From Verrucomicrobiota bacterium (GTDB lineage: Bacteria; Verrucomicrobiota; Verrucomicrobiia; Opitutales; Puniceicoccaceae), in contig JBCDMB010000003.1 of NCBI GenBank assembly GCA_038744685.1, positions 203,404 through 267,403 of the forward strand: 64,000 nucleotides of DNA. Reading direction: 5' to 3'. Position 1 is the first letter of the stretch, and every line of letters starts with the position of its first letter. The translations under genes were made by a program, and so were the position numbers. Positions 36,733 to 46,140 of this stretch are shown in pieces. A model generated the notes under the pieces. That model was not told the DNA's origin and did not search any database. It was given only the letters and a program-made list of their open reading frames with translations.

Positions 36733-37143
36733 CTAGGCGGCGAACAGCAGAACTTTGAGACCCGGAACGCGTCTGAAATGTGACTCGTCCTTTGGACCAA
36801 CGAGAACTGAAAAGTCAAGCGAGCGAGCCGTCGCTGCTACTGCGATGTCATTTTGCGGGATAAGCGAACCGATCCTGTAGAGTGCAGAGAAAATATCTGC
36901 GTAGTGTTCTGCAATCAAAGGAGTGAAAGGCTCAATTCCTGCAACGGAGCGGATTGCCTCCAAACGGGCTCTCCGAATAGCAGCCCGCTCAGTAGTTTTC
37001 GCGAGACGCACACCAGCGAGACCCTCTGCCCAAACGACCGCCGGTAAAATAACTGTCTCGGTTTCATCTACGCCGGACGGAATCCCTTTCCATCCAGACT
37101 TCTCCCACTCGATAAGGGCGGAGGTGTCTAAAATCAATCCCAC
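36733..37143 (-). CDS. PIN-domain toxin, VapC-like
   Basis: The 136-residue product starts with GTG and begins GLILDTSALIEWEKSG, the first Asp of the PIN metal site. A second acidic residue is in VVWAEGLAGV near residue 39, and a further Asp lies in LIPQNDIAVAATA near 98. VapC toxins are magnesium-dependent RNases that cleave tRNA or rRNA. It overlaps the antitoxin gene by 10 bases and converges on lexA with a 5-base gap. Confidence 0.88.
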   Translation of the reverse strand: MGLILDTSALIEWEKSGWKGIPSGVDETETVILPAVVWAEGLAGVRLAKTTERAAIRRARLEAIRSVAGIEPFTPLIAEHYADIFSALYRIGSLIPQNDIAVAATARSLDFSVLVGPKDESHFRRVPGLKVLLFAA

Positions 37144-37391
37144 GGATCGGAAGGCAATTGATCTGTTTCGTTCACAGAAGAAAGATCATCCGCAAAGCTT
37201 GCGTCGCGCGGCAACCGTGCAAGAGCAGCACGTAATTCAGTAACCGTTCCTCCACGGCCAGGAGCAGGACGAAGCTCAGCAATAGGAGTCTCGTTTTTGG
37301 TCAGCAGAAAAGAATCACCACGATACCGAATCCGAGCCAGCAAATCGCCAAGGTTTCTTGCCGCTTTAGTCGAGGAGACTGTTTCTTTCAT
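37134..37391 (-). CDS. Antitoxin, Phd/YefM-like
   Basis: The 85-residue product has the Phd/YefM N-terminal fold VSSTKAARNLGDLLARIRYR that binds operator DNA, followed by FLLTKNETPIAELRPAPG. The C-terminal half is longer and polar, likely the toxin-binding part (SFADDLSSVNETDQLP). It precedes and overlaps the PIN-toxin gene, the usual order. Its own promoter must lie within 37392-37680; no operator was identified. Confidence 0.85.
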   Translation of the reverse strand: MKETVSSTKAARNLGDLLARIRYRGDSFLLTKNETPIAELRPAPGRGGTVTELRAALARLPRDASFADDLSSVNETDQLPSDPWD

Positions 37392-37680
37392 ACATAAAAC
37401 TGTAAATTACACAATTACGCATGTCAACTTCGATTAAATCCTACATCGGAAAAGAGATGCTACTTTTACACAGGGTATTTGGGGTCAAGACGCGATTGGT
37501 CCCGTCCGCATCGTTTTCCGGACGACCACTCTACCCCTGAGGCCACGCAGAGCTAGTACCTCCAATTCGAAAGCGTCTGTTGCCACTCCTGATTCAGGAT
37601 CAGACGCAGGTGCCCTCTTCGAAAATATAGCTCGAAAATCGTTTGCGACCGTCTCCGGGCGCTCTGGTGTACTGGTTACC

Positions 37681-38649
37681 TTAAGCCGGCAGCTCCGAGG
37701 TCGGCAGGTTCTTAACCTCTTCCAGCGCCTTCGCAGCGAGGAGGGTGCTGAGGTAACGCTCACCGAAACTGCAGCCGATCGTCACGATCCTCTTTCCAGC
37801 CATGCCGTCTCTCTTCGCAAGCTGCATCGCAGCATAGACGTTTGCCCCGGTCGAAATTCCACCGAGAATTCCGTCTGATAGCGACAATTGCTGGGCCGTT
37901 TCAAACGCATCCTCATTCGACACCTGAATCACCTCGTCGACCAATGAAGTATCGCAATTCTTGGGGATGAAACCGGCACCAATCCCCTGAATCTTGTGTG
38001 GACCCGGCTTGCCTCCCGAAATCACCGGGCTAGCCTCTGGCTCCACTGCGACCGTGTGAAGGTCCTTCCGTCCCTTGATCACACTGGAGACACCGGTTAT
38101 CGTTCCGCCCGTGCCAACGCCGGAGACGAACGCGTCCACCGTTCCCTCGGTGTCGTTCCAGATTTCCTCGGCAGTCGTCCTACGATGGACATCGGGATTC
38201 GCAGGGTTCTCAAACTGCTGTGGCATAAAAGCTTTGTCGCCGTACTCGTCGACTAGCTGGCTGGCTTTCATAATTGCGCCATTCATCCCTTTGGCTCCGG
38301 GAGTGAGAACCAATTCTGCACCCAACATACGAAAGAGTACTCGCCGCTCGGTAGACATCGAGTCCGGCATTACCAGGATCAAACGGTATCCGCGGGAGGC
38401 GCAAACGAAAGCCAACGCGATTCCCGTGTTTCCAGAAGTCGGCTCAATGACCACGCTGTCCGCACCAAGCTTTCCATCTTTCTCAGCAGCTTCAATCATC
38501 GCCCGTCCAATACGATCCTTGACGCTCGCCAGCGGATTGAAGAATTCACACTTGAGGAGGATATCTGCGTCGATGTCCTTGGTAAGGTTACTGATACGCA
38601 CCAATGGGGTGCCGCCTACAGTGTCGATGATCGATGATGCTATTGCCAT
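37681..38649 (-). CDS. cysK: Cysteine synthase
   Basis: CysK makes cysteine from O-acetylserine and sulfide. The 322-residue PLP enzyme has [11 protein letters not shown] with the PLP Lys at residue 44, [10 protein letters not shown] near 70 for substrate binding, [12 protein letters not shown] for phosphate binding, and the C-terminal [14 protein letters not shown]. It stands alone, 207 bases from hemB; a hairpin repeat lies between. The 289 bases between its stop and the antitoxin gene carry only a weak 60-odd-codon open frame. Confidence 0.96.
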   Translation of the reverse strand: MAIASSIIDTVGGTPLVRISNLTKDIDADILLKCEFFNPLASVKDRIGRAMIEAAEKDGKLGADSVVIEPTSGNTGIALAFVCASRGYRLILVMPDSMSTERRVLFRMLGAELVLTPGAKGMNGAIMKASQLVDEYGDKAFMPQQFENPANPDVHRRTTAEEIWNDTEGTVDAFVSGVGTGGTITGVSSVIKGRKDLHTVAVEPEASPVISGGKPGPHKIQGIGAGFIPKNCDTSLVDEVIQVSNEDAFETAQQLSLSDGILGGISTGANVYAAMQLAKRDGMAGKRIVTIGCSFGERYLSTLLAAKALEEVKNLPTSELPA

Positions 38650-38771
38650 TATTCTAGAGGTTTAGAGGTCGATTAAAGTGCCGACCCGTAAGGCAAATTT
38701 CAATTCGCTACCGAGTCAACCCGAGATGGTTCGCTCTCAACACAGCGGAAAAAAGTCTCCCTATCGACCTT

Positions 38772-38853
38772 CCTAATCTTACTCATGCTCTTAATCATAA
38801 TCGAAAACCTAGGATTAGGATTATGGTTACGACCACGATTAAACCGAAATAGG
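38772..38853. repeat. AATC-periodic hairpin repeat, copy 1
   Basis: The arms TTAATCATAATCGAAAACCT (38791-38810) and AGGATTAGGATTATGG (38811-38826, then diverging) are imperfectly complementary, and the word AATC or GATTA recurs at about 6-base spacing. It lies 3' of hemB, between it and cysK. Similar AATC-periodic hairpins occur at 52.5 and 53.8 kb. A role as terminator or an insertion of a repeat family cannot be told apart here. Confidence 0.55.
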
Positions 38854-38856
38854 CTT

Positions 38857-39870
38857 TCAATCTCCCGCGGCAATCTCCGCAGCAAAGTAAGTTAGGATCA
38901 AATCTGCGCCTGCCCGGCGGATGGCTAGGACCGATTCATCCCTAGCACCTTCGTAGTCCAACCAACCCTTTTCTGCTGCCGCGTGAATGGCCGAAAATTC
39001 TCCAGACACCTGATACGCGGCAACCGGGATCTCACATCGGTTTCGCACTTCACGAATGACGTCGAGATATGGTCCCGCCGGTTTCACCATCACGATATCA
39101 GCTCCTTCATTGATATCGAGATCCACCTCAACCATCGCCTCCCGGAGGTTTGCCGGTGACAGTTGGTAAGTCGACTTGTCCAGATAAGCACTCCCCTTCT
39201 TCTGAGCGCTTCCGACAGCATCACGGAAAGGACCGTAAAACGCCGAAGCGAACTTTGCTGAATAGGCAAGGATGACCGTTTTCTGAAATCCAAAGTCATC
39301 GAGTGCGTCGCGGATCGCTCCAACCCGGCCGTCCATCATGTCGGACGGTGCCACCCAATCGATCCCAGCCCTCGCGTAGTTCACCGCCATTTCCGCCAGA
39401 ATCTCTACCGTCGGATCATTGAGAATTTCCCCCGTCGTCGAATCCAGGATCCCGTCGTGCCCGTGGGATGTGTAGGGATCTAGAGCAACATCTGCGATCA
39501 GATTGACCGGGATCTCCGCCTCACGAACCAACCGACCGATTTGGGGGATCAATCCATCTGGATTCAGTGCTTCTTCACGACCTGTCTCTGTCTTCAGCGA
39601 GCTTTCGATCCGCGGAAAAATGGCAACTCCTCGAATCCCGAGATCTACCACCTTCTTCAACTCCTCAAGAAATTCCGCACGCCCAAGTCGATAGTTTCCC
39701 GGCATCGAATCGATGGGCTCCCGCGCCGAATCCGCATCGACGACGAAAAAAGGCTGAATCAACTGCGCGGGGTCAACGCGGGACTCCCTCACCATATCGC
39801 GAATAGCTGCCGTCTGTCGAAGCCGACGGGGGCGACGGGACAAGGGAAGCGAAAATGAATCTACGTCCAT
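38857..39870 (-). CDS. hemB: Delta-aminolevulinate dehydratase, magnesium-type
   Basis: HemB joins two 5-aminolevulinate molecules to porphobilinogen. From the ATG at 39870 the product is 337 residues. The Schiff-base lysines are in AYSAKFASAFYGPF (residue 206) and IVMVKPAGPYLDVI (residue 263). Where zinc-type enzymes have three cysteines, this one reads DVALDPYTSHGHDG (128-140), so it is a magnesium-dependent form. The N-terminal arm is complete. It is the last of a menC-menE-hemB group: it starts 11 bases after menE ends. Confidence 0.95.
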   Translation of the reverse strand: MDVDSFSLPLSRRPRRLRQTAAIRDMVRESRVDPAQLIQPFFVVDADSAREPIDSMPGNYRLGRAEFLEELKKVVDLGIRGVAIFPRIESSLKTETGREEALNPDGLIPQIGRLVREAEIPVNLIADVALDPYTSHGHDGILDSTTGEILNDPTVEILAEMAVNYARAGIDWVAPSDMMDGRVGAIRDALDDFGFQKTVILAYSAKFASAFYGPFRDAVGSAQKKGSAYLDKSTYQLSPANLREAMVEVDLDINEGADIVMVKPAGPYLDVIREVRNRCEIPVAAYQVSGEFSAIHAAAEKGWLDYEGARDESVLAIRRAGADLILTYFAAEIAAGD

Positions 39871-39880
39871 CGCTCTATCC

Positions 39881-41098
39881 TCATCCAAAAATCTGATCGA
39901 GATCAACTTTTCCTACAGCGTTTCTCGGAATCACTTTCACTGCCCGCACTTCCTGTGGAAGCTCAAACGAATCCAAGCTTGCCCGCAATTCGTTGCGGAT
40001 CTCCCGATTCTGCAAGACTTCCAACTCAACCAACAAGGTGATTCGGGTGCCCCACTCTTCGTCGGGCATTCCGATGGCCACGGCGTCACGAACACCCTGA
40101 AGTTTTCTCGCAGCATCTTCTACTTTCGCTAACGAGATCGTCTCACCGCCGCTCGAAACAAAACGCCCGATCCTTCCGTGAACGGTGAAACTGCGGCCAT
40201 CAATCAATTCACCCGCATCTCCTGTGCGGAACAGTCCTTGGTGCTCCTCCTCTCCCCAATACCCCCTGAAGAGCTGAGGGGATTGGATCGTGATTTCTTT
40301 ACCGGCAGTCACGTCCACCTTATTTCCCGGCAACATGGACAATTCTCCAAAACGTTCAGATTCCCATGCATCCTTTGTCTGAATCCCAACCATCCCACCA
40401 GTTTCTGTCATTCCATAGACCAGTCGCAGAGGAATCCCTCTTCTCTTTGCTTCGCGGAGTAGTTGGTGGTCAAACGACGCGCCTCCACCGAAGACGATAT
40501 CTGCCGGAAAAGGGTTGCTACCAGAAGGTGCAGTTCGAAGGGTCCTCTCCAATGTTGTTGGCACGACCGACTGCAAGAACAGTCCCGGGATTTCACAGGA
40601 GGCCTCTTGACTGCCATCGGAGATCAAAACGCCATCAGAAACCAACGCACGAAACACTGGCATCATTCCACTCACGTGATAAAGCGGTAAATCCAATCTG
40701 CTGCAAAGCGGTCGATTCTCCAAGTAATTCCAGACCGATACAGCCGCCGCACCAAGCGACCTTTGATCATGAACAGCGAATCGAGGGATTCCCGAACTTC
40801 CACCCGTCTTGAAGATTATCGTTCCCTTACCGGGATTAACTCCTCGCAAGCGGGTCACCTCATTTCGGGTCGCATCACTCCACTCGTCCGAAGACAAAAG
40901 AAAGGGAACCTCACTCTCCAGAAGTCCAAGAATCCTGCCCACCGTCTCAGGATCCTTTGAAGAAGCGGCGACAATCTGAACCTGACCATCAGAATCCTTC
41001 GCTTCCTTTGTTGCCTCTTCGTACGCTAAACGGAATCTCGCTTCTTCGGAATCGAGAAGAAAGACCCGGTTCGTATCTATTCTAGAAAACAGCTGCAT
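39881..41098 (-). CDS. menE: o-Succinylbenzoate-CoA ligase (MenE-like)
   Basis: The ANL-family protein of 405 residues activates o-succinylbenzoate with ATP and CoA in menaquinone synthesis. From the ATG at 41098 it has the P-loop-like IIFKTGGSSGIPRF near residue 95, LPLYHVSGMMP, VYGMTETGGMVG near 234, FRTGDAGELID and the C-terminal VHGRIGRFVSSGGETIS and VGKVDLDQ lysine region. The frame is open further upstream but overlaps menC. It overlaps menC by 17 bases, supporting the MenE role over another acyl-CoA ligase. Confidence 0.85.
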   Translation of the reverse strand: MQLFSRIDTNRVFLLDSEEARFRLAYEEATKEAKDSDGQVQIVAASSKDPETVGRILGLLESEVPFLLSSDEWSDATRNEVTRLRGVNPGKGTIIFKTGGSSGIPRFAVHDQRSLGAAAVSVWNYLENRPLCSRLDLPLYHVSGMMPVFRALVSDGVLISDGSQEASCEIPGLFLQSVVPTTLERTLRTAPSGSNPFPADIVFGGGASFDHQLLREAKRRGIPLRLVYGMTETGGMVGIQTKDAWESERFGELSMLPGNKVDVTAGKEITIQSPQLFRGYWGEEEHQGLFRTGDAGELIDGRSFTVHGRIGRFVSSGGETISLAKVEDAARKLQGVRDAVAIGMPDEEWGTRITLLVELEVLQNREIRNELRASLDSFELPQEVRAVKVIPRNAVGKVDLDQIFG

Positions 41099-42050
41099 TA
41101 TTCCAGACTTTCTCCAGTCGCTCCTCGGTAATCTCTCCTGAGAAATGCGTTCCGGCCGACCATCCATCCAACCCATCTGCTCCAAACCACCCTCTTGTCC
41201 CAAGACCGTGGTCACGCTTCTTGCCTACCAGCTGATCGGCAAGAGCCAACACCCATGAAAACCCTATGCCCGTCTCAAACGCGGAAGATAGGACGAGTCT
41301 GCCCCTCACTGATTCGGGAAGCGCAATCAAACTCTCCGGATTTCCAAACAGACTAGGCTTTATCACGAAAGGACCCGGCCAATCCATATCGAGAAAACGA
41401 TCAAGACTGGCCTCGGAAACGACAGACTCGTCCAGGGCAATCTTCCGGGCTTCCTCTCCAAACTCGTCAAAGATCATTTCTTCGGAGCCCACCGGCATTG
41501 GCTGCTCGATGAACTCGATCTCCTGCAAATCCGACGCCCATTCGATCCAATCGGCGGTTTGTCCGAGGTCAAAAACCTGGTTCGCATCCAAGCGAATCCG
41601 GACGTCACCTTTGGCCTCGCCTATAAGGGTTTTGATCTGCTGACGTTCCTCCGATCGGTTTCCCACCCCTACTTTTACCTTTATCGTTTTCGCACCTCCT
41701 CTACTCAAACTTTCTGTATTCAATTCCCTAACACTTTTCACTAGTATCGCAGAAGAAACGTTGACCTCAGTTGGTAGCACTTGCCGAAGGGACCACCCCG
41801 CAAAACCAAGACACCCTTCCTGTTCGTCTAGCATCAAGTCACTACCTTCAGACCACTCTTTTAGAGAATCTCTCCACCCTGGCGTCTCTCCACCGAACCC
41901 GGGGAAAGGGCAGACCTCCGCAAAAGAAACTCTTCCATTCGATTCCTCGCGCAGCAACCAACCAGTTCTCTCTGCAAAAGCTCCCGCACCAGTCTTCAAA
42001 GGTGACGCAAAAACCCTTCGGTACGGCCTTATTGAGCGAACTGGACTCAT
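41082..42050 (-). CDS. menC: o-Succinylbenzoate synthase
   Basis: MenC is an enolase-superfamily dehydratase in menaquinone synthesis. The 322-residue product (ATG at 42050) has the KVKVGVGNR lysine pair, metal ligands in RLDANQVF, EFIEQPMP and ALDESVVSE, and the second acid-base Lys in VIKPSLFGN. It lies upstream of menE with a 17-base overlap. Other men genes are not in the window, so the pathway is split. Confidence 0.85.
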   Translation of the reverse strand: MSPVRSIRPYRRVFASPLKTGAGAFAERTGWLLREESNGRVSFAEVCPFPGFGGETPGWRDSLKEWSEGSDLMLDEQEGCLGFAGWSLRQVLPTEVNVSSAILVKSVRELNTESLSRGGAKTIKVKVGVGNRSEERQQIKTLIGEAKGDVRIRLDANQVFDLGQTADWIEWASDLQEIEFIEQPMPVGSEEMIFDEFGEEARKIALDESVVSEASLDRFLDMDWPGPFVIKPSLFGNPESLIALPESVRGRLVLSSAFETGIGFSWVLALADQLVGKKRDHGLGTRGWFGADGLDGWSAGTHFSGEITEERLEKVWNNAAVF

Positions 42051-42231
42051 CAATTTATCAAAACGAACTTCGCGGTGATCTTAACTCAATCACACGGACA
42101 ACTGATACCCTGCTTCGTCTTACAACCATCTCAAGTATTCACCACCCTTATCAAAAACGGTTGTGACTTGGAAGAACCACTCACACTGACCGCAGAAACT
42201 GAAAAGGCGAAGGTGGTTTCGCCGCCTACAA

Positions 42232-42500
42232 ATGAAATCGCAGTCAAAAGCCAATTCTAAAGAACTCGAAGTACACTTAAGCTACATCACGAGGTTAGAG
42301 TAGAAGCATCCGCAGCAGAGGCGGATGATTTCGGTGTTATTCGTAACGGTCAGCCTTTGCGTGTCATCGGTCTTTGCGACCGATGCCATAAGGATTTACT
42401 TGTAGAGACTCTTAACCTTGTGACATTCAAGGGTAGACTGGATTCCTGGGCTTTCTCTTACTCCTGCCCTGTTTCCAACCGTCCTTTTGTTTTCGCCTAA
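42232..42500 (+). pseudogene. Possible frameshifted small gene upstream of trpD
   Basis: A short frame starts with ATG at 42232 (MKSQSKANSKELEVHLSYIT) and stops at 42303. A second frame, open from 42261 to a stop at 42500 without an ATG, reads protein-like residues such as RVIGLCDRCHKDLLVETLNL with a CxxC pair. Together they could form one gene with a single shift between about 42285 and 42303. The two 7-bp hairpins here (42307-42327 and 42366-42384) may instead be an RNA leader. I cannot tell which. Confidence 0.35.
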
Positions 42501-42529
42501 CCGAATTTTTCACGCTTTCCTTTTCAACG

Positions 42530-43591
42530 ATGCCAAACCCATACGAGCTTCTCTCGCTTACCGAAATCCTCCGGGAGCGCACTGACCTTTCGAGGGAGGA
42601 CTGTCACTCCGCTGCATCCCTCCTGACAGACCCTGCCCCCGGCCACGACGAGAAAGAGGACTTTCTACGAGCTTTAGCACAAAAGGGAGAAACCCCCGAA
42701 GAAGTAGCCGCGTTTGCTGACTTTTTTCGAGGCAAGGCCTTGGACCCCAACCTTGATGCCTATTCACGCGAGGCGATCGATATCGTCGGGACGGGTGGCG
42801 ATAAGAGTGGGACATTCAATTTTTCAACTGCAACGGCTCTCCTGATTGCCTCCATGGGAATTCCGGTCATGAAGCATGGAAACCGCTCGATCACTTCAAT
42901 GAGTGGAAGTGCGGATCTTCTCGCTGCTCTTGGAGTACCGATGGATGCAGATGAGTCATTCCTAGAAAAGAGTCTCGAAGAGAACTCCTTCTGCTTCTTC
43001 TTTGCTCCGTCCTTCCATCCAGCCTTCAAAGAAATCATGCCAGTCCGCAAGAAACTGGCCGAGACGGGCACGAAAACCATCTTCAATCTTCTCGGACCGC
43101 TCATCAATCCTGGTCGACCCACCTTCCAACTCATGGGTGTCTATTCAAGCGAATGGGTCGCTCCACTGGCATCGGCCCTTACCCGTCTGGGTCTAAAGTC
43201 CGCCCTCGTCGTCCACTCACAGCTCTCCGAATCCAAAGGCGTCGACGAGCTTACCGTATCGGGAAAGAATCAGATTGCAGGAGCCGGTGACTTGAGCGGA
43301 GAGACCTTCTCTGATTCCTTCACAGACTATGGCTTAGCGGAGGCTCCCCTAAGCGCACTCAAGGGTGGAGACGCGGATCAGAACTTGCAAATTCTCCATG
43401 ACGTCGCTGAAGGAAAAGCAAGCGCAGCCGTTGAAGATACACTTTGTCTAAACGCAGGAGCATCACTCCTCGCCTGCCAAAGAGTGGCAGACCTTGGCTC
43501 CGGGATCGAAACGGCGAGAGAGAAGGTGCGCAGTGGTGAATGGGCGAATTGGCTGAATTCGTTCAAGGAGTTTCACTCGAAGCACGCATGA
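42530..43591 (+). CDS. trpD: Anthranilate phosphoribosyltransferase
   Basis: TrpD joins anthranilate with PRPP in tryptophan synthesis. The 353-residue product has GTGGDKSGTFNFST (residues 87-100) for the pyrophosphate site, KHGNRSITSMSGSAD near 117 and NLLGPLINPGRPT near 180. It lies alone among trp genes here; glmM starts within its last codons (ATGA). Upstream 476 bases hold the possible frameshifted gene or leader hairpins. Confidence 0.96.
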   Translation: MPNPYELLSLTEILRERTDLSREDCHSAASLLTDPAPGHDEKEDFLRALAQKGETPEEVAAFADFFRGKALDPNLDAYSREAIDIVGTGGDKSGTFNFSTATALLIASMGIPVMKHGNRSITSMSGSADLLAALGVPMDADESFLEKSLEENSFCFFFAPSFHPAFKEIMPVRKKLAETGTKTIFNLLGPLINPGRPTFQLMGVYSSEWVAPLASALTRLGLKSALVVHSQLSESKGVDELTVSGKNQIAGAGDLSGETFSDSFTDYGLAEAPLSALKGGDADQNLQILHDVAEGKASAAVEDTLCLNAGASLLACQRVADLGSGIETAREKVRSGEWANWLNSFKEFHSKHA

Positions 43592-44937
43592 AAACCCGCT
43601 ATTTCGGAACGGACGGCATCCGTGGTCCAGCCAACGGGCCCTACTTCACACCCGAATTTATTGGGCAGCTCACTGGAGGGATCGCACGTTTCCTTCGATC
43701 CTCCCGTGGAGCCGATTCACCCCGGATCGTAATCGGGAGAGATACCCGCGAAAGCGGTGCGAAGATTCTCGCCCATCTAATCGATGGCTTTGGGAAACAT
43801 CGCGGCGAATGCATTGATCTCGGAATTGTTCCGACTCCAGCGGTCTCCTCGGTCGTACTCTCTTCCGAAGCCGACCTCGGTATTTCGATCACCGCCTCAC
43901 ACAATCCAGCCGAAGACAACGGCATCAAACTGTTCTCAGCTGAAGGCACGAAACTCTCCGATGCCGAGGAAGAGACAATCGAGGCCCTAATGCTCGCACC
44001 TCCTCCGCAGGAAATCGAGAAAAACCCGGAGCACAGCGTTACCAAAAGGAATGGGATGCAGACCTACCTTCAGGGTGCCGAAATTCTCTCGACCCATCTC
44101 GACCTCGAAGGACTCACGATCGTCTGCGACACGGCAAATGGAGCAACTGTTCACTCGACGCCTGTCGTTCTTTCTCAGAGAGGTGCCCAGCTGGTCTGCA
44201 TTGGTGATTCACCGGACGGCAAAAACATCAACGCAGGCTGCGGAAGCGAACATGCAGAATCCATGGCCGAAATGGTTGTCAAACACAACGCTGCGCTCGG
44301 GATCGCTCATGACGGAGATGGGGATCGGGTGATCTTCTCAGACGAAAAAGGTGCCATCGTTCCCGGGGATCAGGTTTTAGGTATTTTCGCACTGAATGGC
44401 ATGCGCAAACAGTCGCTCTCCGAGAGTCTTCTCGTGACCACAATTCAAAGTAACCGCGGGCTGGACCTGGCCATTGAGAAATCAGGAGGCAAAGTGGAGC
44501 GGACTGATGTAGGAGATCGCAACGTCGCCGAGCGAATGAGAAAGCTTGGTGCATCGCTCGGTGGTGAATCATCAGGCCACATCATCCTCCACAACTACTC
44601 GCCCACGGGCGATGGACTTCTAGCCGCACTCTACATGCTCCGCATTCTTCAGGAAACAGGACAAACGCTTTCAGAACTCCGCCAAGCCATTCCATTGCTT
44701 CCTCAGGTCACCAGCGCCCTCACCGTTCCAGAGAAAATCCCTCTTGAAGAGTGTAGTAATCTTCAAACTGAGCGGTCCTTGGTGGAATCAGAAATAGGAA
44801 ACACCGGACGGGTCCTCCTTCGCTATTCTGGGACAGAGCCCAAGCTCCGGTTTTTGGTGGAAGCCACCACCGTGGAACGATGCAACGAGTTCATGGCGCA
44901 ATTACTCGAAGCTGCGAAGATAGATTTGGTCCCCTAA
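43588..44937 (+). CDS. glmM: Phosphoglucosamine mutase
   Basis: GlmM converts glucosamine-6-phosphate to glucosamine-1-phosphate for peptidoglycan and LPS. From the ATG at 43588 the product is 449 residues: YFGTDGIRGPAN near residue 5, the phosphoserine ITASHNPAEDNG with Ser at residue 104, the metal loop HDGDGDRVIF near 246, the sugar loop GGESSGHI near 328 and the phosphate site RYSGTEPKLR near 412. The start overlaps the trpD stop. An earlier in-frame ATG at 43540 lies inside trpD and is not used. Confidence 0.96.
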   Translation: MKTRYFGTDGIRGPANGPYFTPEFIGQLTGGIARFLRSSRGADSPRIVIGRDTRESGAKILAHLIDGFGKHRGECIDLGIVPTPAVSSVVLSSEADLGISITASHNPAEDNGIKLFSAEGTKLSDAEEETIEALMLAPPPQEIEKNPEHSVTKRNGMQTYLQGAEILSTHLDLEGLTIVCDTANGATVHSTPVVLSQRGAQLVCIGDSPDGKNINAGCGSEHAESMAEMVVKHNAALGIAHDGDGDRVIFSDEKGAIVPGDQVLGIFALNGMRKQSLSESLLVTTIQSNRGLDLAIEKSGGKVERTDVGDRNVAERMRKLGASLGGESSGHIILHNYSPTGDGLLAALYMLRILQETGQTLSELRQAIPLLPQVTSALTVPEKIPLEECSNLQTERSLVESEIGNTGRVLLRYSGTEPKLRFLVEATTVERCNEFMAQLLEAAKIDLVP

Positions 44938-44967
44938 CCCGCCTAAGTTTTGGTTTTCGTTGGAAGA

Positions 44968-45027
44968 GGATCGAGGCATAAAGCCTCATCCTACAAAAAT
45001 GCGTTTGTTGGAGAGGGTTTATCCCTC
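44968..45027. repeat. Two short hairpins, shared 18-base word
   Basis: GGAT-C-GAGGC (44968-44977) pairs with GCCTC-ATCC (44983-44991). GAGGG (45013-45017) pairs with CCCTC (45023-45027) around TTTAT. The 18-base word GGAGAGGGTTTATCCCTC (45010-45027) recurs exactly at 48755-48772. It lies between glmM and the convergent barrel gene, and may end both transcripts. Confidence 0.6.
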
Positions 45028-45089
45028 GATAGTGAGACACTAGTAGGAGAATACTGACCGGTGCGTAACGTATTCCCCAGTGATCTTTT

Positions 45090-46052
45090 CTAGAACCGGT
45101 AGGTTCCCTCGATACTAAAACCGAGTGAGTTATCGATTCGGAAACGGTCAAATTCCCGGTCGTTGTCATAGAAGTCGAACTTCCGCTCAAATCGTCCTTC
45201 CAAAAAAGCACCGATCTGGAACTGACGGCCGAATCTGCGAATCAAGCCTGTCCTCGCCTGCCAATATTCCTGCGAGACAACTGCCTGATCTTTCGCCAAA
45301 CCGTCAAAGTCATCGACCGCAAAAACAAACGTCTCATAAAGAATGGACCCAAGTACCTCCCATTCCTTTTGCTGCCCCAACTTATAGGTCACTCTCACCC
45401 CGTTGAGCGTCATCAGGGTAAAGCGGTCGTTCGGCGTCCACCGGATTGTAACGATGGGAATTACAGTGGTTCCGACATTTGACTCAAAAACACCGAGAAC
45501 ACCCGCTCCGACAATCAAATGAGGACCGAAAAGATAGCTCACCCCACCTGCAAAAGGAACGGTCGTTCCGGAAAATATATTGGCGCCTTCTGCACCCTGA
45601 AACCCAATGGCTCCCGTCCCAAACAAGCTCCAATTCCCACTAACAGGACGCTCAAGCGTCCCACCAACCCTAAACCCGTTTACTTCGTTAAAAGCACCTG
45701 CGAAAGGGTTATCGCCAGTGAGGTCGTAATTCCGGTAGACATACCGGAGCGAGGTGCGGGTAATGTTGTTCGGGGCGGCAAATCGGTTCCACGAAAGGTC
45801 CGCTGTGATACGGTTCTCTCCCAATTCCCCTTCATCTCCGTCCAAATCGGCATCGGCAAAAGAAGTTACCCTCAAATCTACGGCAAAGAAGGGAGGCGGC
45901 GGTCCCTGAGGACGGCCCTGCCCGCTCTCGGAGGGTGCGGCCTCATCCGCGATCAAAGGCTTCTCCTCTCCCGGAAGCTCGTTTTGCGCATAAAGACCGC
46001 TGGCAAGCCAACAGGTCAGCAATGAGAAAACGGGAAGATGCCAGTTTCGCAT
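45090..46052 (-). CDS. Outer-membrane beta-barrel protein, unknown
   Basis: From the ATG at 46052, preceded by CTCCTTGGGT, the product is 320 residues with a signal peptide (NWHLPVFSLLTCWLASGLYAQ). After a proline-rich stretch the rest alternates in beta strands with aromatic ends (DLRVTSFADADLDGD, WSLFGTGAIGFQG), and the last residue is Phe, as in outer-membrane barrels. It resembles the uncharacterised DUF6268-type barrels. Function unknown. It diverges from the aminotransferase gene. Confidence 0.7.
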   Translation of the reverse strand: MRNWHLPVFSLLTCWLASGLYAQNELPGEEKPLIADEAAPSESGQGRPQGPPPPFFAVDLRVTSFADADLDGDEGELGENRITADLSWNRFAAPNNITRTSLRYVYRNYDLTGDNPFAGAFNEVNGFRVGGTLERPVSGNWSLFGTGAIGFQGAEGANIFSGTTVPFAGGVSYLFGPHLIVGAGVLGVFESNVGTTVIPIVTIRWTPNDRFTLMTLNGVRVTYKLGQQKEWEVLGSILYETFVFAVDDFDGLAKDQAVVSQEYWQARTGLIRRFGRQFQIGAFLEGRFERKFDFYDNDREFDRFRIDNSLGFSIEGTYRF

Positions 46053-46140
46053 ACCCAAGGAGAGTGAGCGCACCCGCCGAGCCGTCAATCCCGGATTCAA
46101 TTCCGTTGCTAGCAAACGTTCCCTAAGTAAGTTTCTCTCC

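Noticed and set aside
37485..37680. Open frame of about 63 codons between cysK and the antitoxin gene, and a tRNA D-arm-like word near 37545
   Set aside because: The frame has no start within it, and its N-terminal part is only the cysK region in another frame. No acceptor or T-arm completes a tRNA; only a bulged hairpin is seen.
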